Assembly (NCBI RefSeq): GCF_023283945.1
Contig: NZ_JAKIKW010000004.1
Location: 62,001-126,000, forward strand
Reading direction: 5' to 3'
DNA from: Shewanella gelidimarina
GTDB lineage: Bacteria; Pseudomonadota; Gammaproteobacteria; Enterobacterales; Shewanellaceae
Length of the DNA: 64,000 nt
The notes under the pieces are model-generated. The model made no database searches. It had not been told where the DNA came from and was given only the letters and a program-made list of their open reading frames with translations. Both the position numbers and the translations under genes were made by a program. Shown piece after piece: positions 1 to 9,278 of this stretch (its first letter is position 1; each line of letters begins with the position of its first letter).

Positions 1-347
1 CCTGTAGCGTGTTGCTATTCTAAGTTTGGGCTTGCAATCTCGGCTATTTGATTAGTTGAATAACCAAGCTGAAGCTGTATTTTCGGCCAAAATATACATT
101 GAAAGAAAAGTTAGATGCGTGATCTTGGTCATGTTATGCGGATCATTCGCGATACTGGTCATGGTTGTTTACTTATATTAAACAAGTATTTAATTCAAAT
201 GAGACGAGTAGTTACAATGATATTTCTGGTTTGCCTTTTTTGGTCAAAACTGTTCACATAGCTCTCATTGTTGATGGTAAAACTTTAGAGTTTTACGCAG
301 ATTTGAGATAAAATCGACCATCGCGCTCTATCTATTACATCTCCCAA
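1..347. other. Leading intergenic stretch, no gene seen
   Basis: No convincing gene. One 49-codon open frame starts at the ATG near 114, but it lacks a clear ribosome site and a recognisable product. The stretch presumably carries the promoter of the downstream tcdA gene; I could not fix a -35/-10 pair. Confidence 0.5.
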
Positions 348-1190
348 TTGAGTATTACCTTGAAAAATCAAATGTTGTCAGACGCCTACTTAAATCGTTT
401 TGCTGGAATTGGCCGTTTATATGGTCAAGAAGCACTGCATTACTTTGCGCAATCTCACGTGGTTGTCGTAGGAATTGGTGGTGTCGGCACTTGGGTTGCT
501 GAATCACTGGCAAGAAGTGGTGTAGGCCAAATCAGCTTGATCGATCTTGATGATATTTGTGTTACTAACACTAATCGTCAATTACATGCGTTAAAAGAGA
601 CTATTGGTGAATCTAAAGTCGAGGTTATGGCACAGCGCTTAAAGCAGATCAATCCAGAGTGTATCGTTAATGAGATTGAAGACTTTATTACCGTCGACAA
701 TTTGTCAGCCTATTTTCAAGGGAAGAAGGCTGGTGGCGATTTGGACTACGTTATTGACTGTATTGACGCGGTAAAACCCAAGACAGCACTAATAGCCTGG
801 TGTAAACGCCAAAAGTTACCGATTGTTACCGTGGGTGGTGCGGGTGGACAGTCAGATCCGACCCAAGTGCAGGTGACAGATCTTGCGAAAACCTATCAAG
901 ACCCTCTGCTGGCTAAGGTGCGCAATTTACTGAGGCGTGAGTATAACTTTTCAAAAAATGTCGCTCGTCGATTTGGTATTGAAGCGGTATTTTCTACCGA
1001 GCAGTTAGTTTACCCACAAGCTGATGGCTCTGTTTGCAATACAAAGGCTGCGGCAGATGGCAGTATGCGTATGGATTGCGCTTCTGGATTTGGCGCGGTT
1101 ACCGTGGTGACGGGCACCTTTGGTTTTGTGGCTGTCAGTCGAGTACTGACTAAGCTAGCAGCTAAAGCAAAGCTCACAGAATCATCATAA
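348..1190 (+). CDS. tcdA: tRNA threonylcarbamoyladenosine dehydratase TcdA (CsdL)
   Basis: An E1-like (ThiF/MoeB superfamily) enzyme that dehydrates t6A37 of ANN-decoding tRNAs to cyclic ct6A in an ATP-dependent reaction. The glycine-rich nucleotide loop GIGGVGTW lies near residue 42. It is followed by the acidic DLDDICVTNTNRQ stretch, the GGAGGQSDPTQ motif and the C-terminal RMDCASGFGA motif, all typical of TcdA; the length of about 270-280 aa is normal. The frame opens with TTG at 348, and an ATG at 372 (MLSDAYLNRF) is an equally plausible start. Neither has a strong Shine-Dalgarno sequence. It appears monocistronic and is followed by a small hairpin. Confidence 0.93.
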   Translation: MSITLKNQMLSDAYLNRFAGIGRLYGQEALHYFAQSHVVVVGIGGVGTWVAESLARSGVGQISLIDLDDICVTNTNRQLHALKETIGESKVEVMAQRLKQINPECIVNEIEDFITVDNLSAYFQGKKAGGDLDYVIDCIDAVKPKTALIAWCKRQKLPIVTVGGAGGQSDPTQVQVTDLAKTYQDPLLAKVRNLLRREYNFSKNVARRFGIEAVFSTEQLVYPQADGSVCNTKAAADGSMRMDCASGFGAVTVVTGTFGFVAVSRVLTKLAAKAKLTESS

Positions 1191-1206
1191 TCATTATATA
1201 GTCATC

Positions 1207-1240
1207 ATAGGTATCTAGTTGATGATACCTATTCTCTTCC
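1207..1240 (+). terminator. Possible terminator hairpin after tcdA
   Basis: A 9-bp perfect stem (ATAGGTATC with GATACCTAT) around an 8-nt loop is followed by a pyrimidine-rich TCTCTTCCTT rather than a clean U-tract, so termination is plausible but not certain. Confidence 0.4.
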
Positions 1241-1377
1241 TTACGGTCAGATGCTGTCTTTCTGGCGGTGAACCGTTTTTGCACTAAATAATTTGATCCT
1301 TGTTGTTTTGAAGCGATCTTTGGCATATTTTTTGCTTTTATCTAGCTAATAACAGATTTCTGACACTGGGTTTAGCT

Positions 1378-1995
1378 ATGCAAAAAATGAGTTTCGCTGC
1401 ACTTTCTTTTAAAGGGGTATCAATTAAAACATTGATGTTTAAAGCAATGCTGTGGCTTTCATTAGCATGTGCGGCACTGTTATTTAGCCCTGTCACATTA
1501 TTAGCATCAATTAAGCTTGCTGAATTTTCAGAGCGTAATGCACATTTTATTGGCTTAGGCTTGATTATAGGCACAGCCTATTTATTGACGCAGATCCTCA
1601 ATTATTTTCTCGACGAAGCGATTAGCTATTTAAGTGACAAACGATCAGTTGAAGTGATTGAAGAGAAGGTTAAACTGCTCGACCCTATCGAGCGTGCTTT
1701 ACTGAGAGAATTCTTTCTACAAGGTGAGACGATTTTAACCTTGCCTGAAGCAGAGCAAGCCGTTAAAAGTTTATCAACAACAGGTATTTTGGAGCGTCTT
1801 GGTAACCAGAAGCACTACGCTATCCAAGGTTCAACTGCAGACTTTAAAATATCGATGCGTGCGCGAGAGCATTTAAATCGTCAAGTATTACGTTTCCCTA
1901 TCGGTGAACCAAGCCCTGAAGAGATGAAAAACCTGATTAAAGCCCGTCCGCAGTTTATCAATAGCTTTGTCACACCGCGTAAACACGCCGCATAA
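1378..1995 (+). CDS. Superinfection-exclusion B (SieB)-like membrane protein
   Basis: A 205-aa protein with two hydrophobic segments near residues 22-45 and 55-75. A charged cytoplasmic region follows (roughly 80-205) and contains a predicted helical block around LLDPIERALLREFF and LTLPEAEQAVKSL. This arrangement resembles the SieB family (two-TM proteins related to phage P22 superinfection exclusion), which is common in Shewanella and Vibrio chromosomes as a housekeeping-looking gene. The assignment is from remembered family appearance only. The start is the ATG at 1378; a second ATG lies three codons later. No phage genes adjoin it, so a role in phage exclusion is inference and a different membrane function is possible. 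Confidence 0.5.
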   Translation: MQKMSFAALSFKGVSIKTLMFKAMLWLSLACAALLFSPVTLLASIKLAEFSERNAHFIGLGLIIGTAYLLTQILNYFLDEAISYLSDKRSVEVIEEKVKLLDPIERALLREFFLQGETILTLPEAEQAVKSLSTTGILERLGNQKHYAIQGSTADFKISMRAREHLNRQVLRFPIGEPSPEEMKNLIKARPQFINSFVTPRKHAA

Positions 1996-2075
1996 CGGTT
2001 GGTTACGGAAATAGAAATAGATAAAAACAGCCAATTATTGCTGAAAGGCACTGTGCTCTGATGTAAAAACAGCAC

Positions 2076-2100
2076 AAAAAAATGGGGGCAAATAGCCCCC
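2076..2100 (-). terminator. Rho-independent terminator of the DUF3149 gene
   Basis: Read on the minus strand, GGGGGC and GCCCCC form a 6-bp GC stem with a 5-nt loop, followed by A and a run of seven T. It sits just downstream of the minus-strand gene ending at 2123 and also faces the 3' end of the plus-strand gene ending at 1995. Confidence 0.85.
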
Positions 2101-2122
2101 TGCATTAATAGAACGTTGGAGA

Positions 2123-2257
2123 TTAGTTCTCAGGATCCGCAGACTTGGTATAGAACATCCACATTAGATAGGAAGCGATGCCTATCGTACTAAAAATAAC
2201 AATCATTGATAGCAAGCCGATAGCGTTGCCAAACATCAAATCTAACCAGAATGCCAT
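2123..2257 (-). CDS. DUF3149 single-TM small membrane protein
   Basis: A 44-aa protein starting MAFWLDLMFGNAIGLLS. It consists of a short amphipathic start, one transmembrane helix (about residues 13-36) and a short polar tail, matching the compact DUF3149 family of marine gammaproteobacteria. The frame is open upstream to 2332. I chose the ATG at 2257 because an AGAGGA ribosome site lies about 8 nt before it and the family begins at this methionine. A strong terminator follows. An FNR-like palindrome at 2319-2332 suggests oxygen-dependent control. Function unknown. Confidence 0.78.
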   Translation of the reverse strand: MAFWLDLMFGNAIGLLSMIVIFSTIGIASYLMWMFYTKSADPEN

Positions 2258-2318
2258 GTGCGAAATCCTCTTTCTTATTAATTCATAGCCAAAGTACTCC
2301 TGTCCTAACGAGCAGTAA

Positions 2319-2332
2319 TTGATCTTGGTCAA
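2319..2332 (-). promoter_or_regulatory. FNR/EtrA-like site upstream of the DUF3149 gene
   Basis: On the minus strand the sequence is TTGACCAAGATCAA, one mismatch from the FNR consensus TTGAT-N4-ATCAA. Its centre is about 68 bp before the DUF3149 start codon, a fitting place for an anaerobic regulator site. Similar sites occur at 41155 and, more weakly, at 48286. Confidence 0.45.
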
Positions 2333-2577
2333 GTTAGCGCTCTGTTATTAGATATTTGATGCGTTATTGTTAATAAGGATGGTGTTGATCACGTTTCGCT
2401 AATTATCTTATTCGCTAAAGTAAGTTTTTTAACGCCGATTAGACGCAATCTACCGCCCTTGAGTCTGAATTTTGTTCAGTTGATGAGAAAGTCAAAGCAA
2501 AGTGCTTGCCATTCCTATATCCACAGGTATAATCCGCATCACTCCTTGAGGTTCACCTCTCTGAGTACAGTAACAAA

Positions 2578-2662
2578 GCCTGAGTGGTGGAATTGGTAGA
2601 CACGTCGGATTCAAAATCCGATTTCGAAAGAAGTGACGGTTCAAGTCCGTCTTCAGGTACCA
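2578..2662 (+). tRNA. tRNA-Leu (anticodon CAA)
   Basis: A class II tRNA of 85 nt including the encoded CCA. The acceptor stem GCCTGAG pairs with TTCAGGT (with G-U pairs), the D arm holds the GGTAGAC turn, and the anticodon stem TCGGA/TCCGA encloses the loop TTCAAAA, giving anticodon CAA. A long variable arm and the T arm GACGG-TTCAAGT-CCGTC follow. It resembles leuX of enterobacteria, a frequent integration target, but no integrase is nearby. Confidence 0.96.
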
Positions 2663-2685
2663 TTTCTCTTAAAGAGAAATAATCA

Positions 2686-2709
2686 AGCCGACATTAAGTC
2701 GGTTTTTTT
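2686..2709 (+). terminator. tRNA-Leu transcript terminator
   Basis: The stem CCGAC/GTCGG, extended by flanking A-T pairs, has an ATTAA loop and is followed directly by a run of seven T, shortly after the tRNA 3' end. Confidence 0.85.
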
Positions 2710-3046
2710 GTGTCTAAAATTTGTGGTTTTACTGTAATTCCCTTTTGTTCGTCATTCCTCAAGGCTAGATGTTTTCCATCTAACCGATGCAGCGCAGTCA
2801 ATCGCTCGTACACTATGTCGATAAGCTAAAGCGCCGGTGCTGATTATTCATAGAGAGAATGATCATCGGGCCCATTTCGAGCATGTGCGGTTACTGCGGG
2901 ACGCTTTAGATGAGGCTTAACATCCTGACGAGTGGTTGGTTAAAGTAAGAGGATGTGGTTTCTAGAAGGAAGAGAACATTATTGAGGCTAATCTATAAGA
3001 TATTGGCCTTTCTAGATAAGTACATCGGCCACTAGCCTCTGATATT
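2710..3046. other. Gene-free left flank of the respiratory island
   Basis: No intact gene. The plus strand around 2885-3000 reads like decayed coding sequence interrupted by several stops, but I do not recognise the parent. It ends at a terminator hairpin identical to the one at 10716. Confidence 0.35.
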
Positions 3047-3140
3047 AAAAAAGGCATTCGTGATGAATGCCTTTTTTACTAAATAAGTGATTATTAACTG
3101 TTTAGGATCTCTAAGGGTAGCGCAAGCATACCATCACTGT
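3047..3140 (-). repeat. Left direct repeat: relic of the M50 protease gene 3' end plus terminator
   Basis: This stretch matches 10716-10810 at roughly 88% by eye and in the same orientation. Both copies have an identical 31-bp terminator hairpin (AAAAAAGGCATTC-GTGAT-GAATGCCTTTTTT). In the minus-strand frame this copy still encodes the last residues LPLEILNS-stop, against LPLEILKS-stop of the intact M50 gene ending at 10763. The match is lost upstream of about 3140. It is therefore a truncated gene end left at the other border of the intervening respiratory genes. Confidence 0.85.
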
Positions 3141-3293
3141 TATATAGGTTTTTTTATGACTTAAACTTGTATTTATTCACCCGTTATACCGCGGGTAATG
3201 ATGTTTTAATTTAAGTGCTAACTTACCCTAGGTTAGATATTTTTTATGCAGATTGCAGCTACGGTTTCCGACTGCGTGACTTAATGTGGAAAG

Positions 3294-3974
3294 TTAGAAA
3301 TTATATGCTAAACCAACCATGTAGTGGTCATCGTTAAACTCGTGGTAACTGGCTTCTAGCATTAGATCCAACTGCGACAGTAGCGGATAACTGTAACGCA
3401 GTGCGATATCGTAGGCTGTATCAGCTACTTTGCCATTATCATCAAACTCATAGGCTTCGGCATCAGTAAATAGACCCGCATGTGCTACCAGATTACTGTT
3501 ATTAAAGAGTGGGAATGAGTAATTTAATTCGCTATACCAGGCTTCTAGATCCTGATCGTAATTAACCGCCAGATTCATTGCCTGATAATCTACCGATAAA
3601 GCATATTCGACGCTATAACCTCCAGCCCCGTACGTGTACTTCATGGCATTAAAACCAAAACCTAAATCGTCGTTAACCATGTGATAATAACCGCCATAGT
3701 AGTCGATCTCATAGTCGTTTTTGACATCATTTTCATCCTCATAACGATAGGTCTCAAATGCGGTTCCTAAATAAAACCCGCTATCATGTTCGACCATAAG
3801 ATCGGCTTGAAGTGATGGCTTATCATCGCTAATTGTCTGCCCACGCCAGAGGTAGTTGCTCAACCCCATCATCACTCCTGATGTCGTAAACGGGCTCTCT
3901 TCGGCTGCAACTGTCTGACTGGCACTCATAGCCATGGCTATAATGCACGAGGATAGTATTAATTTTTTCATCAT
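3294..3974 (-). CDS. TorF-like putative outer-membrane porin
   Basis: A 226-aa protein with an N-terminal signal peptide (about 1-23, cleavage after TVAA). The rest is alternating aromatic and polar segments typical of an outer-membrane beta-barrel, ending in the C-terminal phenylalanine of LAYNF. The start SGVMMGLSNYLWRGQTIS is characteristic of the TorF/TIGR02001 family, often found near anaerobic respiratory loci in Shewanella. An AAGGG ribosome site precedes the paired ATG codons. It is transcribed divergently from the molybdoenzyme operon across about 600 bp of AT-rich DNA, so a role in passing the substrate or product of that enzyme through the outer membrane is a reasonable inference. 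Confidence 0.8.
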   Translation of the reverse strand: MMKKLILSSCIIAMAMSASQTVAAEESPFTTSGVMMGLSNYLWRGQTISDDKPSLQADLMVEHDSGFYLGTAFETYRYEDENDVKNDYEIDYYGGYYHMVNDDLGFGFNAMKYTYGAGGYSVEYALSVDYQAMNLAVNYDQDLEAWYSELNYSFPLFNNSNLVAHAGLFTDAEAYEFDDNGKVADTAYDIALRYSYPLLSQLDLMLEASYHEFNDDHYMVGLAYNF

Positions 3975-4570
3975 TAACCCTTATATTAAATGTTTTTATA
4001 TTTAATGTTTATTATATTTATTTATTACAAGTCACCTTGTAATGTTTAATTATTCACAGTCTACTTTACAAGCTTTTAGTTTGTTTTGATAAATTTGATT
4101 TTAAAAATATAGGAATGATTACAGTTTTATATTTGTTTGTGATTTCTGTTTTGATTTTTACATTGTGATAAATGCTTTTCTTGTTTTACTAAATATCACC
4201 TTTAAATATAATCACTTTTCCTTTTTGACCTTTTATTTGCAGTGCTGCTTTACCTTGTTGTTTTTAAACTTATTTTTACTGCGGTTGTCTTTATTGCCTT
4301 TCGGGAATTGTATTTTTCGGAATGTATTAAACATGGTTGAAGTCTAGTTATATAAATTGAATCAATGCGTTTATAACATTGTGTGACTTAGTGCTGTTTT
4401 CGTTTTGATTAATATTATGTATTATTTTGCCAACGGTCAGGTTTTAATTTAAGTAGTTTATCTTTTTATTTTAAATCGGGCCTTGATTAACTGTAATTGT
4501 CTTTGGTTGTCGGTTTGATAGGCATAAGCAGTCGTCAATAAATGTATAAATATTATAATAAGGGATATTT
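3975..4570. other. AT-rich divergent promoter region
   Basis: About 600 bp of very AT-rich sequence between the divergent porin gene and the molybdoenzyme operon. A 60-codon frame at 4165-4347 is phenylalanine- and leucine-rich low-complexity sequence and is not convincing. Isolated TGTGA and TTGAT half-sites occur (near 4088, 4139, 4173 and 4381) but none forms a full CRP or FNR palindrome. Probable promoter and regulator region for both transcripts. Confidence 0.5.
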
Positions 4571-5467
4571 ATGAACGAAGTTCATTGGGGGTTGTTAGTC
4601 GCAGCCTATCTGTTTTTAGCAGGAGCAGGAGCTGGAGCACTTTTTATTAGTGGTTGTCTCGTGCTCTCTAATAAAATTGAAGTGCCGCATCACTTAGATA
4701 CGGCAAAAATAAGTGCCATTCTGGGGACACTGTTACTCATTGTTGGTACGGGAATGATCGTATTCGATCTGACCTCATTCCAATACGGGATTGCTCATGG
4801 TGATATGAGTAAATTCTTCCGCTTCTATCGCCTGTTTATGACCTTCGAGCCCAGTTCAATGATGAGCATAGGCACCTGGTTGCTGACTTTGGCGATTATC
4901 TTTGCTTCGCTCTTTTGTCTCTCATTTAGAGCGAAAGCAAATCAGTCTGGCTATAGCCGACCTTTTGCCGCGATTAATGTGATATTGGCTATCTGTGTTG
5001 CTTCATATACCGCGTTACTTATTGGCGATATCAGCCATAACTTGGTTTGGTCAAATAGTATTCTGGTAGTGATCTTTTTACTGTCAGCTCTATCCTGTGG
5101 CGCAGCGGTGGTGTTAATGGTTAAAACTCGTCTCAAGATAGTGGATACCAATCACTCCTTCGCAAAATCTGATGCTGCACTGTTGGCGCTCGAGTTACTG
5201 ACAGTATGTGTGTTCGCCTACTCGATTCGAAATATCAGTATATTTAACGGAGTAGACAACCTGCTTTCGATTTCAAGTGGTGCCGGTGCTATTTGGTGGA
5301 TAGGCGCAGTTTTAATCGGATTAATAATGCCGTTATTACTGAACTTAACATCAATCATTGGCAAGACTGCTGCATCTCATCGCAAAGAGTATCTGTTAGC
5401 AGTGTTGATATTAATGGGTGCATTTTGTTTGCGCTATTCGGTTTTACTCGCGGGTCAGTATTATTAG
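4571..5467 (+). CDS. NrfD/PsrC/TtrC-like membrane quinol-oxidoreductase subunit
   Basis: A 298-aa polytopic protein with about eight predicted transmembrane helices, beginning HWGLLVAAYLFLAGAGAGAL, which is typical of the NrfD/PsrC family. In such complexes this subunit anchors the enzyme to the cytoplasmic membrane and exchanges electrons with the quinone pool. The ATG at 4571 is preceded by a TAAGGGAT ribosome site. It is the first gene of a three-gene operon, 9 bp before the iron-sulfur subunit gene. The membrane-FeS-catalytic order differs from Salmonella ttrBCA, so the substrate should not be inferred from order alone. Confidence 0.85.
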   Translation: MNEVHWGLLVAAYLFLAGAGAGALFISGCLVLSNKIEVPHHLDTAKISAILGTLLLIVGTGMIVFDLTSFQYGIAHGDMSKFFRFYRLFMTFEPSSMMSIGTWLLTLAIIFASLFCLSFRAKANQSGYSRPFAAINVILAICVASYTALLIGDISHNLVWSNSILVVIFLLSALSCGAAVVLMVKTRLKIVDTNHSFAKSDAALLALELLTVCVFAYSIRNISIFNGVDNLLSISSGAGAIWWIGAVLIGLIMPLLLNLTSIIGKTAASHRKEYLLAVLILMGAFCLRYSVLLAGQYY

Positions 5468-5476
5468 GAGTCTACG

Positions 5477-6193
5477 ATGCTAGATAGAAGAAGAGCCCTT
5501 AAACTATTGGCTGGTGGTGCAATTGCTACAACTGGGGTCATGTTTATGCCTGCGGGCAACGCGATTGCCGCCATTCGTCAACAAGGTAAAAAGCGTCTGG
5601 CGATGGTGATCGATCTTAGCCGATGTAATGGCTGTAAAGCCTGTGTTGTCTCCTGTGGCATGGAAAATGGCACTCAACCCGATGAACATCGCACCCAGGT
5701 GATCCAAACCAGCGCGGAAATTGGCGACAAACAGTACGCATTCAACCTGCCAATCATGTGTAACAACTGTGAGCAACCCTCATGCGTGTCAGTTTGCCCA
5801 ACGGGTGCGACATTCAAGCGTGAAGAAGACGGTATCGTCGTCGTAGATTCTACGCTTTGCATCGGGTGTAACTACTGCATTCAGGCATGCCCATACAGCG
5901 GAGTACGTTTCACTAACTCAACAACGGGTACTGTAGATAAATGTAACTTCTGCATTCAACGTACCTCCAGAGGCTTGCTGCCCGCCTGCGTAGAAACCTG
6001 CACCGGTGGCGCACGTATTTTTGGTGATATTAATGACGTAAACAGTGAGGTATCCAAACTGCTTAGTCAGAGTAACCCTATGGTGCTGCAGGCAAGTAAA
6101 CAGACTTCACCTAATGTTTTTTATATTGGCTTGACGCAAGAAGAGAGCAACACCGCGTTCAGTATACATTCTCCTCAATTGTGGCAGAGGTAG
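5477..6193 (+). CDS. Periplasmic four-cluster ferredoxin subunit (TtrB/PsrB-like)
   Basis: A 238-aa electron-transfer subunit. The N-terminus carries a twin-arginine-type signal (DRRRALKLLAGG, residues about 3-30). Cysteine groups CNGCKACVVSC, CNNCEQPSCVSVC, CIGCNYCIQAC and CNFC...CVETC are arranged as in DmsB/PsrB/TtrB proteins that hold four [4Fe-4S] clusters. It should pass electrons from the membrane subunit encoded just upstream to the molybdopterin subunit encoded 4 bp downstream. The Tat signal on a FeS subunit agrees with a periplasm-facing complex, as in TtrB; many family members instead ride on the catalytic subunit's signal. Confidence 0.9.
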   Translation: MLDRRRALKLLAGGAIATTGVMFMPAGNAIAAIRQQGKKRLAMVIDLSRCNGCKACVVSCGMENGTQPDEHRTQVIQTSAEIGDKQYAFNLPIMCNNCEQPSCVSVCPTGATFKREEDGIVVVDSTLCIGCNYCIQACPYSGVRFTNSTTGTVDKCNFCIQRTSRGLLPACVETCTGGARIFGDINDVNSEVSKLLSQSNPMVLQASKQTSPNVFYIGLTQEESNTAFSIHSPQLWQR

Positions 6194-6197
6194 CATC

Positions 6198-9100
6198 ATG
6201 GATCGTAGACGTTTTTTAAAGGCGGGATCGGCCGCCGCAGTGATGACAGCAGGTGCAGCAAGTACCCAAGTTATGAGTTCGGATCGCAGTAAAACAAGTG
6301 ATGCAGATATTAGTAAATATGCACCCACTTCATTAACGCCTGAGTATCGCTTCGATGCGGACAATAAGATGATTGAAAACCAGGAACAGCGCTTCGCATT
6401 TTCAAAGTGTTATGGTTGCTTCAATGTCTGTGGTGCACGGCTGAGTATCGATAATAAGACCGACAAGGTGTTACGCGCCGTGGGTAATCCCTACACCTTG
6501 ACTAATAACGCTGGTCAACCAATGACAATGGAAACATCGCCTAAAGATGCCATGTTCCAGCTTTCTGCGGCCAGTGGTTTAAGCCAAAGTAATCGGGCCA
6601 CCCTTTGTGGCCGTGGTAATGCGGTTCCCGATGCGTTTGATGATAAACACCGAATTACCGCTTGTATGAAACGTGTCGGTAATCGTGGTGAAAACAAGTG
6701 GAAAACCATCTCTTATGAGCAAATGCTGAAAGAGGTCGTTGATGGAGGCGATCTCTTCGGTGAGGGACATGTTGAGGGGTTGAAGGCGATTCACGCTAAT
6801 CCAGCATTAGCTAATCCGGCTTATCCTGATTTCGGTCCGGTAAAAAACCAGTTACTGGTTTCAACGTCATCTGAACAAGGTGCGCGCGCCGATTTTATGC
6901 ACCGTTTTGTTGCTGAGGCATGGGGGACACCCAATATCGGTACTAAGGATTCCTATTGCGGTCACCAACAGGTTGCAGGCTGTGCCTTAGGTTGCTTCGA
7001 CGCTGTCGATGAGATGGCACTGCCTCAAGCCGATTATGAAGAGTCAAAGTTTGCTATTTTCATAGGCACTAACCCTGGGACCAGCGGTAATGGCTTGAAT
7101 GTAGGCTCTCGTCGTTTAGCCAAGGCTCGTACTGATCGTGATGACTTTAAGTATGTGGTCATCGATCCTATTTTGCGCTCATTGACCTCAGAAACGGACA
7201 CCGCAAATGGTGAGTGGTTACCGATCAAATCCGGTGGTGATACTGCGTTAATGTTCGCCATGTTGCAGTACATTATTAATAATGACCGCTACCGAGCAGC
7301 CTATTTGGAGGCACCCAGCCAGGCAAGCGCAGATGCCATTGGTGAGATGAATTATACCAATGCCACCTACTTAGTCGTAAAAGATAAAAAACATCCTCTT
7401 TATAACCAGTTTCTGACTGCCAAAGCCTGTGGTTTAGGCAACGCGGAAGTGAAGATGGTGATAGATAAGCAAACCGGTAAACTGGTCACGGGTGACAGTG
7501 AGCTGGCGGCAGCATTATTCTATAAGGACGGCGTAACCTTAGGCGATGGTTCACAAGTACAAGTTGAAACGGCGTTTTCGCTGCTCAAGCAACGCGTCAA
7601 TAGCCATTGCATGCAAGCGCTTGCAAAACGTTGTGAAATACCGGTGGTGAAGATAGAAGAATTGGCCAAGGAGTTTACCTCCCATGGTCGCAGTGTCTCT
7701 ATTGAAACCAATACCGGCTGTAACGCTACCGATGGTGGTCAGTTCGCCTTCGCGATGATTATGTTGGCGACAATGGTTGGCGCGCATAATGCTAAGGGCG
7801 GCATGATGCATATGGGGGGAGTGGGATATGCTGCCATGTATGATATCTATGACGGCCCACTGTATAACTTAATGGACTTCGAACACACTGAAGTGGTCGG
7901 ATTTAATGCCGAGCGCTCTGGCGATTATGAACAGAGCCATGAGTATCAGCAGAAAGTGGCAAAAGGGCTTAATCCATATCCGGCAAACGAGGCATGGAAC
8001 AACACCTTTGTGCAAGATAACAGTGGCGAATTGCTGGTCGCCCATGCGAATAAAAACCCGTTCAACTTTAAAGCGTGGATCACCTGGTCAACGAATCCGA
8101 TTTACGGCTGCTCTGGCTTGCAGGATCAGGTTGAAGATTCCATCAAAGATCCTAAGCAACTGGGTTTGATCATTGCGCTTGACCCTTACATCAACGAAAC
8201 CAATGTTTTCGCCGATTATATTGTCCCAGATACGCTTCAATATGAGGCATGGGCAAGCTCACGTATGTGGGGTAGCGAATATATTGGTGATGTGGCTTGT
8301 GTTCCTGTTGTCGAAGCGCGCACCGCTAAAACCGTCAAGGGTGAGCATGCCAATATGGAGCAGTTCATCATTGACGTCAGTAAAGCAATCGGCTTAAAGG
8401 GGTTTGGCGATAACGCATTTACTGATGTTGCAGGTCAATCATATCCTCTGAATACGCCGGCTGATTTCTATGTCCCGTTATTTGCTAATATCGCACATAC
8501 TGGCACTGTATTACCCACGCCGACGGATGAGGACATTAAGTTCACTAGTGTTGATCGTGCTTTGCCTATGTTCGAAGCGCGCTTGAAGCCGCAAGAGGTT
8601 GGGCCAACGGCATTTATGCTGACTCGTGGTGGACGTTATGAGCGTGTCGATGAGCGTTATGAAGGAGAATTTTTTAATGCAGCAATGCGCATGGATACTC
8701 AATTTCAAATCTATAACGAATCATTAGCCAGAGTAAAGGATTCCTATACGGGTGAGTTCAATGATGGTCAGCCTGTTTATGATGTTGATCGTTTCTGGGA
8801 TGGTTCAGCAGTTAGAGATCATTGGAATGAGAAAGACTATCCGTTTAACTTCTCTACCTTTAAGTTGCATCTGCGTAGCCCCTATTCAGTCGCTTTACCT
8901 CGCATTACGGCGTTAGGAAGTACAAACTATATTCAGTTACATCAGGATGATGCCGTCAAATATAACCTTAAGTCTGGCGATAAGGCTCAGGTTCTGTCCC
9001 CTAAGGGAAAATATCTAGAAGGGATTGTTCAGGCGGATAAAACGGTTGCTCGGAACACCATCGTCGTTGGTATGGGTTATGGCCATACCGCGTTTGGTGC

Positions 9101-9278
9101 CAGTGCTGTTGAGGTGGATGGTGTGGTACGAGCAGGGATCAAAGAGCGCGGGACTGGGATCTGTCCCAATGCGTTCAACGTCGTTGACCCAACCCGTAAA
9201 GGGGCGAGTCTTTATCGTGACAGAACCTTCGGCTCGACGGCTAGGCACGGTGTTCCCGTAGGACTGAAGAAGGTATAA
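6198..9278 (+). CDS. Molybdopterin oxidoreductase catalytic subunit, TtrA/PsrA/SrdA type (probable tetrathionate or related reductase)
   Basis: A 1026-aa catalytic subunit with a Tat signal (DRRRFLKAGSAAA). An N-terminal [4Fe-4S] motif, CYGCFNVC near residue 72, has its fourth cysteine in TLCGRGNA near 136. Mo-bisPGD domains follow, with a SYCGHQ cysteine near residue 255 as a candidate Mo ligand, and a C-terminal molydopterin-dinucleotide-binding domain. The length of about 1020 residues is close to that of tetrathionate reductase TtrA and of the SrdA-type selenate reductase, and longer than PsrA/PhsA (about 760) or ArrA (about 850). I cannot choose among tetrathionate, selenate or another oxyanion. 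No TtrRS two-component pair is present; a LysR gene lies convergently downstream. Confidence 0.82.
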   Translation: MDRRRFLKAGSAAAVMTAGAASTQVMSSDRSKTSDADISKYAPTSLTPEYRFDADNKMIENQEQRFAFSKCYGCFNVCGARLSIDNKTDKVLRAVGNPYTLTNNAGQPMTMETSPKDAMFQLSAASGLSQSNRATLCGRGNAVPDAFDDKHRITACMKRVGNRGENKWKTISYEQMLKEVVDGGDLFGEGHVEGLKAIHANPALANPAYPDFGPVKNQLLVSTSSEQGARADFMHRFVAEAWGTPNIGTKDSYCGHQQVAGCALGCFDAVDEMALPQADYEESKFAIFIGTNPGTSGNGLNVGSRRLAKARTDRDDFKYVVIDPILRSLTSETDTANGEWLPIKSGGDTALMFAMLQYIINNDRYRAAYLEAPSQASADAIGEMNYTNATYLVVKDKKHPLYNQFLTAKACGLGNAEVKMVIDKQTGKLVTGDSELAAALFYKDGVTLGDGSQVQVETAFSLLKQRVNSHCMQALAKRCEIPVVKIEELAKEFTSHGRSVSIETNTGCNATDGGQFAFAMIMLATMVGAHNAKGGMMHMGGVGYAAMYDIYDGPLYNLMDFEHTEVVGFNAERSGDYEQSHEYQQKVAKGLNPYPANEAWNNTFVQDNSGELLVAHANKNPFNFKAWITWSTNPIYGCSGLQDQVEDSIKDPKQLGLIIALDPYINETNVFADYIVPDTLQYEAWASSRMWGSEYIGDVACVPVVEARTAKTVKGEHANMEQFIIDVSKAIGLKGFGDNAFTDVAGQSYPLNTPADFYVPLFANIAHTGTVLPTPTDEDIKFTSVDRALPMFEARLKPQEVGPTAFMLTRGGRYERVDERYEGEFFNAAMRMDTQFQIYNESLARVKDSYTGEFNDGQPVYDVDRFWDGSAVRDHWNEKDYPFNFSTFKLHLRSPYSVALPRITALGSTNYIQLHQDDAVKYNLKSGDKAQVLSPKGKYLEGIVQADKTVARNTIVVGMGYGHTAFGASAVEVDGVVRAGIKERGTGICPNAFNVVDPTRKGASLYRDRTFGSTARHGVPVGLKKV

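Noticed and set aside
114..263. 49-codon open frame at the left end of the window
   Set aside because: No ribosome site, odd composition and no recognisable product.
2885..3000. Decayed gene on the plus strand beside the left repeat
   Set aside because: Looks coding in patches, but with five stops and no recognised parent; cannot be supported.
4165..4347. 60-aa frame in the AT-rich gap before the molybdoenzyme operon
   Set aside because: Low-complexity Phe/Leu sequence, no ribosome site; explained by AT-rich DNA.
4085..4440. CRP or FNR site for the molybdoenzyme operon
   Set aside because: Only half-sites (TGTGA, TTGAT) in direct or wrong orientation; no full palindrome.
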